A DNA stretch of 64,000 bases from Christiangramia portivictoriae DSM 23547. GTDB lineage: Bacteria; Bacteroidota; Bacteroidia; Flavobacteriales; Flavobacteriaceae. The position numbers and the translations under genes are program-made. Shown piece by piece: positions 54,031-62,592 of the stretch; position 1 is the stretch's first letter; every line of letters begins with the position of its first letter. The stretch covers positions 558,001-622,000 of the forward strand of contig NZ_AUHF01000001.1 in the NCBI RefSeq assembly GCF_000423045.1, given 5' to 3'. The notes below the pieces were generated by a model. That model did no database searches. It was not told where the DNA came from and was given only the letters and a program-made list of their open reading frames with translations.

Positions 54031-56850
54031 ATGGCAGAAGCGAAAACAACGCGATTAAATAAAGTTCTACGTGAGTTCAATATCTCGTTAGACAGGGCTG
54101 TGGAATATCTTACTTCCAAAGGCTACGAGATTGATGCACGTCCAACTACCAAGATCTCGGGAGAAATCTACGAGGTGCTTTCTGACGAGTTCCAGACCGA
54201 TAAGAGTAAGAAGGTTGCTTCCAAAGAGGTAGGAGAAGAGAGAAAGAAGGAGAAGGAAGAACTTCGCAAGGAAATTGAGGAAAAGCGTAAAGCGGAAGAG
54301 GTGAAGAAAGAAGAAGTTTCTACTTCCAGAGCCAAGCTTGCTGGTCCTAAAACTGTTGGTAAGATCGACCTGGACAAGAAGCCTGGAGAACAAACTCCGG
54401 TGGAAGAAACCTCTAAAGAGACCAAGGAAAAAGAAACTCCGGCTGAACCTGTCAAAGAAACGGAGAAGACCACGCCAGAAAAAGAAGAACCAGCAAAATC
54501 TGCAGAGAAACCTAAAGAGGTTCCTGCGGAAAAACCTGCTGAGAAAAAAGAAGCTCCCGCTCCTAAACAAGAGGAAGCTCCAGTAGCGAAGAAACAGGAA
54601 ACTAAGGCTGAAGTCAAAGCTGAGTCGAAAGCTCCAGCTGAAAAAGCTCCTGAAGCGACCGAAGAGAAGAAAGACGAAGGTTCAGACACGATCAAGACCA
54701 ACTATACCAAGCTCGACGGACCTAATTTTACCGGTAAAAAAATTGACCTTTCGCAGTTCAAGAAGCCTGTAAAGAAGAAGGACGAGAAGAAAAACGAATC
54801 CAAAGACGATAAGGATAAGCGTAAGAAACGCCGTCGCCGCATTAGCAAAGATGTAAAAGGCGGTGGTAATAACCCACGTGGTGGAGCTGCTAAGAAAGGC
54901 GGAAGAGCAAGAAGCAAACCAATTACCAAAGAAGAGCCTACCGAAGAGGAAGTACAGAAACAGGTACGTGAAACGCTTGAAAAACTTCAGGGGAAATCAT
55001 CTAAAGGTAAGGGTGCAAAATACAGAAGACAGAAGAGAGACGAACACAGGCAGCGTTCTGCAGACGATCTTGCACAGCAGGAGTCTGATGATAAGATCTT
55101 AAAAGTAACCGAATTTGTTACGGTAAGTGAAGTCGCTACCATGATGGATGTTCAGGTGACCAAGATCATTTCGGCATGTATGTCTCTTGGAATGATGGTA
55201 ACCATGAATCAACGTCTGGATGCTGAAACATTAAGCATTGTAGCGGAAGAATTTGGTTACGAAGTAGAATTTACAACGGCAGATGTTGAGGAAACTGTTG
55301 AAGAAGTAGAAGAGAATCCGGAGGATCTGGTAACCAGAGCTCCTATCGTAACCGTTATGGGTCACGTTGACCACGGTAAGACATCTTTACTGGATTATGT
55401 TCGTAAAGAGAATGTTATTGCCGGTGAGAGTGGAGGGATCACTCAGCATATTGGTGCGTACGGAGTGGAACTTGAAGGCGGACAAAAAATTGCATTCCTG
55501 GATACTCCAGGTCACGAAGCCTTTACGGCGATGCGAGCCCGTGGTGCCCAGGTGACAGATATCGCGATTATTGTAATTGCGGCAGATGATGATGTGATGC
55601 CTCAAACAAAAGAGGCGATCTCCCATGCACAGGCAGCAGGAGTTCCAATTATCTTCGCAATCAACAAATCTGATCTTCCAACAGCGAATCCGGAAAAGAT
55701 CAAAGAGAAACTTGCTCAAATGGATCTTCTGGTAGAAGACTGGGGTGGTAAGATACAGTCACACGATATTTCTGCAAAGACCGGAGCTGGAGTGAAAGAA
55801 TTGCTTGAAAAAGTGCTTCTGGAAGCTGAGATTCTGGAGCTGAAGGCGAATCCTAAGAAACTTGCCAAAGGTACTGTAGTAGAGGCATTCCTTGATAAAG
55901 GACGTGGTTATGTTGCGACGATCCTTGTTCAGGCAGGAACGCTCAAAGTAGGAGATTATGTACTTGCCGGTAGAAATAGTGGTAAGGTAAAAGCAATGCA
56001 CGACGAACGTGGTCATGAGGTTAAAGAAGCAGGTCCTTCTACCCCGGTATCTATTTTAGGACTGGACGGTGCTCCTCAGGCGGGTGATACTTTCAAAGTG
56101 ATGGAAGATGAGCGTGAGGCTAAAGATATCGCAGCAAGAAGAACCCAGCTGCAACGTGAGCAGAATGTTCGAACTCAGCGTCATATTACGCTGGATGAAA
56201 TTGGTAGACGTATCGCACTTGGAGACTTTAAAGAACTTAATATCATCCTGAAAGGGGATGTGGATGGTTCAGTTGAAGCACTTACAGATAGCTTCCAGAA
56301 GCTTTCCACGGAAGAGATTCAGGTAAATATCATACATAAAGGAGTTGGTGCCATTACTGAAAGTGATGTGCTCTTAGCTTCAGCATCAGATGCGGTGATC
56401 ATAGGATTTAATGTAAGACCAGCAGGAAATGCAAGAATGGTTGCCGATAAGGAAGAAATCGATATCAGAACGTACTCGATCATCTACGATGCGATCAATG
56501 ATCTGAAAGATGCGATGGAAGGAATGCTTTCTCCAGAGCTTAAAGAAGAGATCACCGGTACCGCGGAAATTAGAGAGACTTTCAAGATATCTAAAGTTGG
56601 TACCATTGCAGGTTGTATGGTTACAGCAGGAACTATTTATAGAAATGCCGGAATACGACTTATCAGAGATGGTGTGGTTGTTTATACAGGTGAATTAGCC
56701 TCATTGAAACGTTTCAAAGACGATGTGAAGGAAGTTAAGAAAGGTTACGATTGTGGACTTCAGATAAAGAACTACAATGACATCAAAGAAGGTGACGTGG
56801 TAGAAGCCTTTAGAGAAGTAGAGGTGAAGAAAACCTTGAAATCAAAATAG
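54031..56850 (+). CDS. infB: Translation initiation factor IF-2
   Basis: 939 residues. The N-terminal 340 residues are a low-complexity Lys/Glu/Pro/Ala region (for example [18 protein letters not shown]) with a basic [10 protein letters not shown] patch. GTPase domain from about residue 435: [18 protein letters not shown] (G1), DTPGHEAF (G3), NKSDLP (G4); then domains II-IV, which place fMet-tRNA on the 30S. The antisense Ser/Phe-rich frames are shadows of the Lys/Glu repeats. A terminator follows. Confidence 0.97.
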   Translation: MAEAKTTRLNKVLREFNISLDRAVEYLTSKGYEIDARPTTKISGEIYEVLSDEFQTDKSKKVASKEVGEERKKEKEELRKEIEEKRKAEEVKKEEVSTSRAKLAGPKTVGKIDLDKKPGEQTPVEETSKETKEKETPAEPVKETEKTTPEKEEPAKSAEKPKEVPAEKPAEKKEAPAPKQEEAPVAKKQETKAEVKAESKAPAEKAPEATEEKKDEGSDTIKTNYTKLDGPNFTGKKIDLSQFKKPVKKKDEKKNESKDDKDKRKKRRRRISKDVKGGGNNPRGGAAKKGGRARSKPITKEEPTEEEVQKQVRETLEKLQGKSSKGKGAKYRRQKRDEHRQRSADDLAQQESDDKILKVTEFVTVSEVATMMDVQVTKIISACMSLGMMVTMNQRLDAETLSIVAEEFGYEVEFTTADVEETVEEVEENPEDLVTRAPIVTVMGHVDHGKTSLLDYVRKENVIAGESGGITQHIGAYGVELEGGQKIAFLDTPGHEAFTAMRARGAQVTDIAIIVIAADDDVMPQTKEAISHAQAAGVPIIFAINKSDLPTANPEKIKEKLAQMDLLVEDWGGKIQSHDISAKTGAGVKELLEKVLLEAEILELKANPKKLAKGTVVEAFLDKGRGYVATILVQAGTLKVGDYVLAGRNSGKVKAMHDERGHEVKEAGPSTPVSILGLDGAPQAGDTFKVMEDEREAKDIAARRTQLQREQNVRTQRHITLDEIGRRIALGDFKELNIILKGDVDGSVEALTDSFQKLSTEEIQVNIIHKGVGAITESDVLLASASDAVIIGFNVRPAGNARMVADKEEIDIRTYSIIYDAINDLKDAMEGMLSPELKEEITGTAEIRETFKISKVGTIAGCMVTAGTIYRNAGIRLIRDGVVVYTGELASLKRFKDDVKEVKKGYDCGLQIKNYNDIKEGDVVEAFREVEVKKTLKSK

Positions 56851-56875
56851 TCTGTCCATTCGATCAGATAAATTT

Positions 56876-56904
56876 AAAGCGGCTCAATGAGCCGCTTTTT
56901 TTAT
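56876..56904 (+). terminator. Terminator of rimP-nusA-infB
   Basis: Perfect 10-bp stem AAAGCGGCTC/GAGCCGCTTT (56876-56885 with 56889-56898), loop AAT, followed by TTTT-A-TTTT. Confidence 0.93.
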
Positions 56905-57430
56905 TTTAATTCCGGATATACTTGATTCAGGTCGATAGTGAGAGCCTCAAATTGAAAGCTTCTAAGATTGGTTTATAATTGCAGCAGTCAGAATCTGTGA
57001 AAAGAGCTTTTTTGTTGTCTTATTCTGAAAGTTCAGATTAAAGCATGTAAATGTAAAGACAGCCAAAGTTCGCAGTTATCAGGCTTGAATCTGAATCATT
57101 AGCACAAGTGCTGAAGTACTCCCGACTTGGTTCTGCAGCTCTTGCAGAATGGCATTTGGTCGCTGGTAAAATTCTGTGTCTTATAGTGGTTCAGAGATTT
57201 AAATTTCCTGCGGGCTATCTTAATGGATGAAAGCGGTTCTGAGCTTTAAATTATAAATATGAAGATTTCCCTATCAGATTCCGTAGTGTGCGATGCTGGT
57301 GGACTCGAAACCTTACAAGCTTATTGGTAAGTTGCTCTAAATATTATATAATATCTCAGAACACTGATGGTTTTAGGCTACACAGAATGGTAACTAAGAA
57401 TCTTTGGTCTGTAGGTTTGAAGTTTGCGCA
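56905..57430. other. Non-coding gap without recognised content
   Basis: About 525 nt between two convergent terminators. No promoter consensus, tRNA, REP unit or convincing reading frame seen. The one plus-strand frame of 72 codons (57288-57506) runs through the SPOR terminator into the SPOR gene and has unremarkable codon use. Confidence 0.5.
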
Positions 57431-57431
57431 T

Positions 57432-57457
57432 AAAAAAGCGACTCTTGGAGCCGCTTT
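57432..57457 (-). terminator. Terminator of the SPOR gene
   Basis: Minus-strand stem AAAGCGGCTC/GAGTCGCTTT (57457-57448 with 57444-57435; one G-U pair), 3-nt loop, then TTTTTTA. The arm is nearly identical to that of the infB terminator. Confidence 0.8.
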
Positions 57458-57480
57458 GATTATTTGTTTGATCCGGGAAT

Positions 57481-57870
57481 TTATTTTCGCTGTGGCTTCG
57501 GAATAAAAGCTGACGGAAAATCATCTTTCAGCGTTAAAAGCGCTCTGTCTGCTTCCAGTCTGTTTCTGAAATTACCTACCCAGACTTTATAATTTGGTGC
57601 TTCGTAGGCAATTTTGGAAGGATATTCATATAGGTTGCGGTATTTCTGAATCACCTCATTGGCCTGGCCATTATCACCATAAAATAACTGTATCACAAAG
57701 CGATCACCTATTTTGTTATTTTCACTTAATTCTTTCTTAATTTCCACGAGTTTATCGATCTTTTTGCTTTGTTGAATCTGTACAGTTGCCTGTTGGGCAA
57801 ATGTGTCGATATGGAAAAGAAGGAAAAAGGCTGCAATTGCGTAGGTGTACTTAACAGTGGATTTTTTCAT
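57481..57870 (-). CDS. Exported SPOR-domain protein
   Basis: 129 residues. Signal peptide (core AIAAFFLLFHIDTFA, cleavage after FA-Q). The remaining protein is essentially one SPOR domain (about 57-125): RFVIQLFYGDNGQANEVI, then PNYKVWVGNFRNRLEADRAL. SPOR domains bind denuded glycan strands of peptidoglycan at the septum; a cell-wall or division role is likely. It precedes the act operon but points away from it. Confidence 0.88.
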   Translation of the reverse strand: MKKSTVKYTYAIAAFFLLFHIDTFAQQATVQIQQSKKIDKLVEIKKELSENNKIGDRFVIQLFYGDNGQANEVIQKYRNLYEYPSKIAYEAPNYKVWVGNFRNRLEADRALLTLKDDFPSAFIPKPQRK

Positions 57871-57887
57871 AGCTAATGATCTTTTGA

Positions 57888-57895
57888 CAAATGTA
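57888..57895 (-). promoter_or_regulatory. -7 box of the SPOR gene
   Basis: Reads TACATTTG on the minus strand; leader about 14 nt. Confidence 0.5.
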
Positions 57896-57993
57896 AAATA
57901 TAATAACTTAAACAGCTTGTAAAATATTATTTAGAACAATTATAAATTACCCATTAACACTTATGTAACATTCCTAGAATCGTCTATAAGTAT

Positions 57994-58001
57994 TACTTTT
58001 G
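57994..58001 (+). promoter_or_regulatory. -7 box of the act operon
   Basis: TACTTTTG matches TAnnTTTG; the -33 position is TTC. Predicted start near 58005, leader about 90 nt. Confidence 0.5.
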
Positions 58002-58095
58002 TGCCTGAATTTAAAGGTACCTTTTTAGGTATTTAGCCCTAAAATACTGAGTGTAAAAACCGTACCAAAGTTTAGACGTTAATCGAACTTAAAAT

Positions 58096-59451
58096 ATGAA
58101 AAAGGTGATTTTCCGCCATTCAATTTCGCGACAACTACTCTTAAGCGTAGCTTTCTTATTTACATTTTCTCTGTTCGCGCAAGCACAGGATCAGATGGCG
58201 CAGGATAGCACAGCTCAGGCTGAGACTGCCCAGACAGCTGATGCCGGTGCTGCGGCCGCTTCCTCACTAGGGGATGCTGCTGCTGGTAAAGAGTTGTTTA
58301 ATTCATTGTGTGCAGCCTGTCACAAACCCTATTCTAATTCTATTGGTCCTGCTCTTAATGGTGCGACAGATAGGCATGAAATGGAGTGGTTGTATGACTG
58401 GATCCAGAATTCTGCTGCTTTGATCGCCAGTGGTGATGCAGAAGCCAATGCGGTTTACAATGAATGGAATCAAACGGCGATGCCTGCTTTCCCTCAGTTG
58501 ACAGAAAGTGACATCGATAACATTCTTGCTTATGTTGAGCAGCCAAAACCAGAGCCAACTGCGGCTACAACTGGTGCTGCTCAGTCAGGTGGAGGTGAAG
58601 GCTCAGGAGGTGTTTCTGTAAATATCATTTTAGGGATTCTGGCTTTCGTACTGGTATTGCTACTCGTAGTGCTATTCCTTGTGAATAAAACTTTAAGAAA
58701 TTTTGCTACTGCGTCCGGAATTACTATTCCTGAAAAGCCTAAAACAAAACCTTTATATCAGTCTTTCGTAGAAAATCAATTCCTTATGGTGGTAACATCT
58801 ATTGTTGTGTTGCTTACTGTGGGTTACTTCGCTTACGGATTCCTGATGCAGGTTGGTGTTGATCAGGGTTATCAGCCAATTCAGCCAATTCATTATTCAC
58901 ACAGAATCCATGCAGGTGATAACCAGATCGAGTGTAAATACTGTCACTCTTCTGCACGCACCTCAAAGCATTCCGGTATTCCTTCTTTAAATGTGTGTAT
59001 GAACTGTCACAAAGCTATTGCTGAAGTCTCTCCTGAAACGGCTACTGAAGAATATTCTAAAGAATTTTACGATAAAGAAATCGCTAAGCTGTATGAAGCG
59101 ACCGGTTGGGATCCTGCTTCCAGGACGTATTCTGGAGAAGAGAAGCCAGTTAAATGGGTTCGAATTCATAACCTGCCAGATTTCGCTTACTTCAATCACT
59201 CACAGCACGTAAGTGTTGCTGGTATCGAATGTCAGAAATGTCATGGTCCTATCGAGGAAATGGAGGTTGTTTACCAGAATGCCCCTTTAACGATGGGATG
59301 GTGTATCAACTGTCACCGTGAAACAAATATCAGAATTGAGGGCAATGAGTACTATGAAAAGATTCACGAAGAGTTGTCTAAAAAATATGGTGTAGAAGAG
59401 CTTACAGCTGCTCAAATGGGTGGTCTCGAATGTGGTAAGTGTCACTATTAA
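58096..59451 (+). CDS. actA: Alternative complex III multiheme cytochrome c subunit ActA, with an extra monoheme domain
   Basis: 451 residues. Signal peptide (core LLLSVAFLFTFSLFAQA), then a class-I-type cytochrome c domain with CAACH (72-76). After a Gly/Ala linker come two membrane helices (about 176-198 and 231-254), and a C-terminal periplasmic domain with five CxxCH sites: CKYCH (280), CMNCH (301), CQKCH (379), CINCH (403) and CGKCH (446). Five hemes are what is known for ActA; the N-terminal monoheme domain is an addition. ACIII is a quinol oxidase that replaces bc1 and feeds a terminal oxidase. First gene of the operon, 48 nt before actB. Confidence 0.92.
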   Translation: MKKVIFRHSISRQLLLSVAFLFTFSLFAQAQDQMAQDSTAQAETAQTADAGAAAASSLGDAAAGKELFNSLCAACHKPYSNSIGPALNGATDRHEMEWLYDWIQNSAALIASGDAEANAVYNEWNQTAMPAFPQLTESDIDNILAYVEQPKPEPTAATTGAAQSGGGEGSGGVSVNIILGILAFVLVLLLVVLFLVNKTLRNFATASGITIPEKPKTKPLYQSFVENQFLMVVTSIVVLLTVGYFAYGFLMQVGVDQGYQPIQPIHYSHRIHAGDNQIECKYCHSSARTSKHSGIPSLNVCMNCHKAIAEVSPETATEEYSKEFYDKEIAKLYEATGWDPASRTYSGEEKPVKWVRIHNLPDFAYFNHSQHVSVAGIECQKCHGPIEEMEVVYQNAPLTMGWCINCHRETNIRIEGNEYYEKIHEELSKKYGVEELTAAQMGGLECGKCHY

Positions 59452-59499
59452 AACCCTGAGATTCAGGTTTAATTTAAGAAGCTAATATCTAGATATAAT

Positions 59500-62400
59500 A
59501 TGTCATCAAACAAGAAATACTGGAAAAGTGTTGAAGAGCTGGAAGATAAAAGCTCTGTTGTTGAGACGCTCCAGCAAAAGGAATTCGCCGAGGAAATCCC
59601 GGTGGAAGACTTCCTTGGGGATAAAGAAAATCTTGCAGACTCTAAAACTTCAAGACGTGATTTCCTTAAGTATGTTGGTTTCAGTACAGCAGCGGCATCA
59701 CTGGCTGCCTGTGAAGGCCCGGTGGTAAAGTCCATTCCTTACGTGGTTCAGCCAGACAGGATCGTTCCTGGTGTTGCTAACTATTATGCGACAACTATTG
59801 CTGATGGTTTTGACTTCGCAAGTGTGTTGGTTAAAACACGTGAAGGTCGTCCGGTAAAAATTGAAAATAATGATCTTTCGAAGTTTAAGGGTGGAGTAAA
59901 TGCCCGTGTTCATGCTTCGGTACTTTCATTGTATGATACAAAAAGGGTTAAGCGCCCAATGATTGAAGGAAGAAACGTTTCCTGGGAAGAGTTCGACCGT
60001 CAGGTAGTTTCTGAGCTTGAAAACGTCAATGGTGAGATCGTACTGCTTACGCAAACATTTGCCAGTCCTTCAACTACAAAATTAATTCAGGAGTTTTCTT
60101 CGAAATTTGGGAATGTACGCCACGTGGTGTACGATACTGTTTCAGAAGATGCTGCACTGAATGCTTTCCAGTCTAAATATGGAAGACGAGCACTGCCTCA
60201 CTACGATTTCTCCAAAGTAGAAACAGTTGTTGGTGTTGGTGCAGATTTCCTTGGTGACTGGCAGGGTGGTGGTTTTGATGCTGCTTTTGCGAAAACCAGA
60301 ATTCCTGAAAACGGAAAGATGTCACGTCATATTCAGTTTGAATCGAATATGTCATTAACTGGGGCGAATGCAGATAAGCGTGTTCCGGTTAAACCATCTG
60401 AGCAGAAAGCTGTGCTGGCTGCTCTTAAGGGTTATATCGCGGGTGGTTCTACCAGTAGTCTTTCAGAAAAAGTAGATGACGCGGTGGTTAAAGCTGCCAG
60501 ACAATTAAGAAAAGCAGGAAGTGCTGCAGTAGTTGTTTGTGGAATTCCAGATGAAGAGGCACAGGGTTGGGCGTTGGAGATTAACGAAGCTTTGGGTAGC
60601 CAGGTGATGGATACTTCAAATGCACGTGTAACTCGCCAGGGTAATGCCGGTGAAGTGGCGCAACTGGTTAAGGATATGAATAATGGAAGTATCGGCGCTC
60701 TTGTGATCGCTGGTCTGAACCCGGTTCATACACTTCCAAACTCAAAAGATTTTGTAGAAGGTCTAAAGAAAGTGAAAACTGTAGTAGATTTTGCTACGAG
60801 AACAGATGAGACTTCTAAATTAAGTAAATATGTTGCTGCAACTCCGCACTACCTTGAAAGCTGGGGAGATATTCAGTATAGCGAAAAGGCTTTCAGTCTT
60901 ATGCAGCCAACAATAAGACCGTTATTTGATACCAGACAATTTCAGGATGCGTTATTGAAATGGACAGATAATGACCAGTCTTACTACGAATATATTCAGG
61001 AAACCTGGTCTGGCGGCCTTGGAGATCGTAACTGGAGCGAGGTGCTTCATGATGGTGTTTTTGAAGCCAGTTCACCAGTAGCACTCCCAGCTTCAACTGG
61101 AAGTAGTGGGTCTTCTCTTACGTATAGCATTGATGATCTTGATGGTGAAGGATTTGAATTGAGTCTTTATACCAATACTGCGATTGGAGATGGGCAGCAG
61201 GCAAACAACCCCTGGTTGCAGGAAATGCCAGATCCGTTAACCAGAGCAAGTTGGGATAATTACATTACCATGTCTAAGGCAGATGCCGAGGCAATGGGTG
61301 TAATGAATGAGCATGTTGCAAATGGCGGACTTAACGGTAGCTATGTAAACGTTAGCGTTGGCGATATGGTGGTTCAGAATGTTCCTGTATACATCATGCC
61401 AGGACAAGCTAAAGGATCTGTAGGTCTTGCACTTGGATATGGTAGAAAAGCTGGTGTTCAGGAAGAAATGCAAACAGGTGTGAATGCTTATCCTTTATAT
61501 AAGGACTTCAGATCTGTTCAGAAAGTTAAGATAGAAAAAGCACCGGGTGTTCATGAGTTCGCCTGTGTTCAGCTTCATAATACATTGATGGGTCGTGGGG
61601 ATATCATCAAGGAAACAACGCTTGAGATCTTCAATACCAAAGATGCTCACGTATGGAATGCTCTTCCAGAAGTTTCTTTGGATCACCAGGAAACAGCGGT
61701 TACTTCTCCAGAAGTTGATATCTGGGAGAGTTTCGACAGGTCTACAGGTCCTCACTTTAATTTAAGTATCGACCTCAATGCATGTACCGGATGTGGTGCT
61801 TGTGTGATTGCCTGTCATTCTGAAAACAACGTTCCTGTAGTAGGGAAGGATGAAGTAAGAAAGTCCAGAGATATGCACTGGTTGCGTATTGACCGTTATT
61901 TCTCTTCTGAAAATAGCTTTACTGAAGACCTTGAGAAGAAAGAGAGTATAGAAGGTCTGGGAAGTTCCCTTTCTGAGTTTGGTGAACTGGAAGTTGCTGC
62001 AGATAATCCTCAGGTTATCTTCCAGCCGGTAATGTGCCAGCATTGTAACCATGCTCCATGTGAAACAGTATGTCCTGTAGCGGCAACTTCTCATGGTAGA
62101 CAGGGTCAGAATCAAATGATCTATAACAGATGTGTTGGTACTAGATACTGTGCAAACAACTGTCCTTATAAAGTACGTCGTTTCAACTGGTTCAACTACG
62201 CTCAGAATGATGAGTTTGATTATCATATGAACAACGACCTAGGTAGAATGGTTCTTAATCCTGATGTTACTGTACGTTCCAGAGGGGTCATGGAGAAATG
62301 TTCTATGTGTATTCAAAAAACTCAGAAAACCATTCTTGATGCGAAGAGAGAAGGTAGAACGATCGAAGATGGGGAATTCCAGACTGCTTGTTCTGCTGCA

Positions 62401-62559
62401 TGTGATAAAGGTGCAATGGTCTTTGGGGATGTGAATAACAAAGACTCAAAAGTTCTTGAAAAGAAAAATGATGACAGGATGTATCATCTTCTTGAATATC
62501 TGGGTACAAAACCAAACGTGATGTACCAGACGAAAGTTAGAAATACAACCGAAGCTTAA
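59500..62559 (+). CDS. actB: Alternative complex III iron-sulfur subunit ActB
   Basis: 1019 residues. A Tat-type motif SRRDFLK (51-57) leads a hydrophobic stretch ending SLAACEGP, where Cys71 could be lipidated. Next is a large molybdopterin-oxidoreductase-like domain (about 80-740), which in ACIII carries no cofactor. Then a ferredoxin-like domain: CTGCGACVIACH (from about 762), CQHCNHAPCETVCP, CVGTRYCANNCPYK, CSMCIQK and CSAACDKGA. These can ligate three [4Fe-4S] and one [3Fe-4S] cluster. This B1-B2 fusion is the standard form in Bacteroidota. 33 nt before actC. Confidence 0.94.
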   Translation: MSSNKKYWKSVEELEDKSSVVETLQQKEFAEEIPVEDFLGDKENLADSKTSRRDFLKYVGFSTAAASLAACEGPVVKSIPYVVQPDRIVPGVANYYATTIADGFDFASVLVKTREGRPVKIENNDLSKFKGGVNARVHASVLSLYDTKRVKRPMIEGRNVSWEEFDRQVVSELENVNGEIVLLTQTFASPSTTKLIQEFSSKFGNVRHVVYDTVSEDAALNAFQSKYGRRALPHYDFSKVETVVGVGADFLGDWQGGGFDAAFAKTRIPENGKMSRHIQFESNMSLTGANADKRVPVKPSEQKAVLAALKGYIAGGSTSSLSEKVDDAVVKAARQLRKAGSAAVVVCGIPDEEAQGWALEINEALGSQVMDTSNARVTRQGNAGEVAQLVKDMNNGSIGALVIAGLNPVHTLPNSKDFVEGLKKVKTVVDFATRTDETSKLSKYVAATPHYLESWGDIQYSEKAFSLMQPTIRPLFDTRQFQDALLKWTDNDQSYYEYIQETWSGGLGDRNWSEVLHDGVFEASSPVALPASTGSSGSSLTYSIDDLDGEGFELSLYTNTAIGDGQQANNPWLQEMPDPLTRASWDNYITMSKADAEAMGVMNEHVANGGLNGSYVNVSVGDMVVQNVPVYIMPGQAKGSVGLALGYGRKAGVQEEMQTGVNAYPLYKDFRSVQKVKIEKAPGVHEFACVQLHNTLMGRGDIIKETTLEIFNTKDAHVWNALPEVSLDHQETAVTSPEVDIWESFDRSTGPHFNLSIDLNACTGCGACVIACHSENNVPVVGKDEVRKSRDMHWLRIDRYFSSENSFTEDLEKKESIEGLGSSLSEFGELEVAADNPQVIFQPVMCQHCNHAPCETVCPVAATSHGRQGQNQMIYNRCVGTRYCANNCPYKVRRFNWFNYAQNDEFDYHMNNDLGRMVLNPDVTVRSRGVMEKCSMCIQKTQKTILDAKREGRTIEDGEFQTACSAACDKGAMVFGDVNNKDSKVLEKKNDDRMYHLLEYLGTKPNVMYQTKVRNTTEA

Positions 62560-62592
62560 AATAACGAATAACTAAGAATCAATTAGAAGGAT

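Noticed and set aside
54168-54701. 177-codon Ser/Phe-rich minus-strand frame opposite infB
   Set aside because: It is the complement of the Lys/Glu/Pro/Ala low-complexity region of IF-2, which naturally keeps antisense frames open.
57288-57506. 72-codon plus-strand frame
   Set aside because: Runs through the SPOR terminator into the SPOR coding region, without family resemblance or promoter.
62160-62226. REP-like look-alike in actB (minus strand reads SVVEPVETT)
   Set aside because: It encodes the conserved CPYKVRRFNWFNYAQ of the Fe-S domain on the plus strand; the similarity to the repeat core is partial and coincidental.
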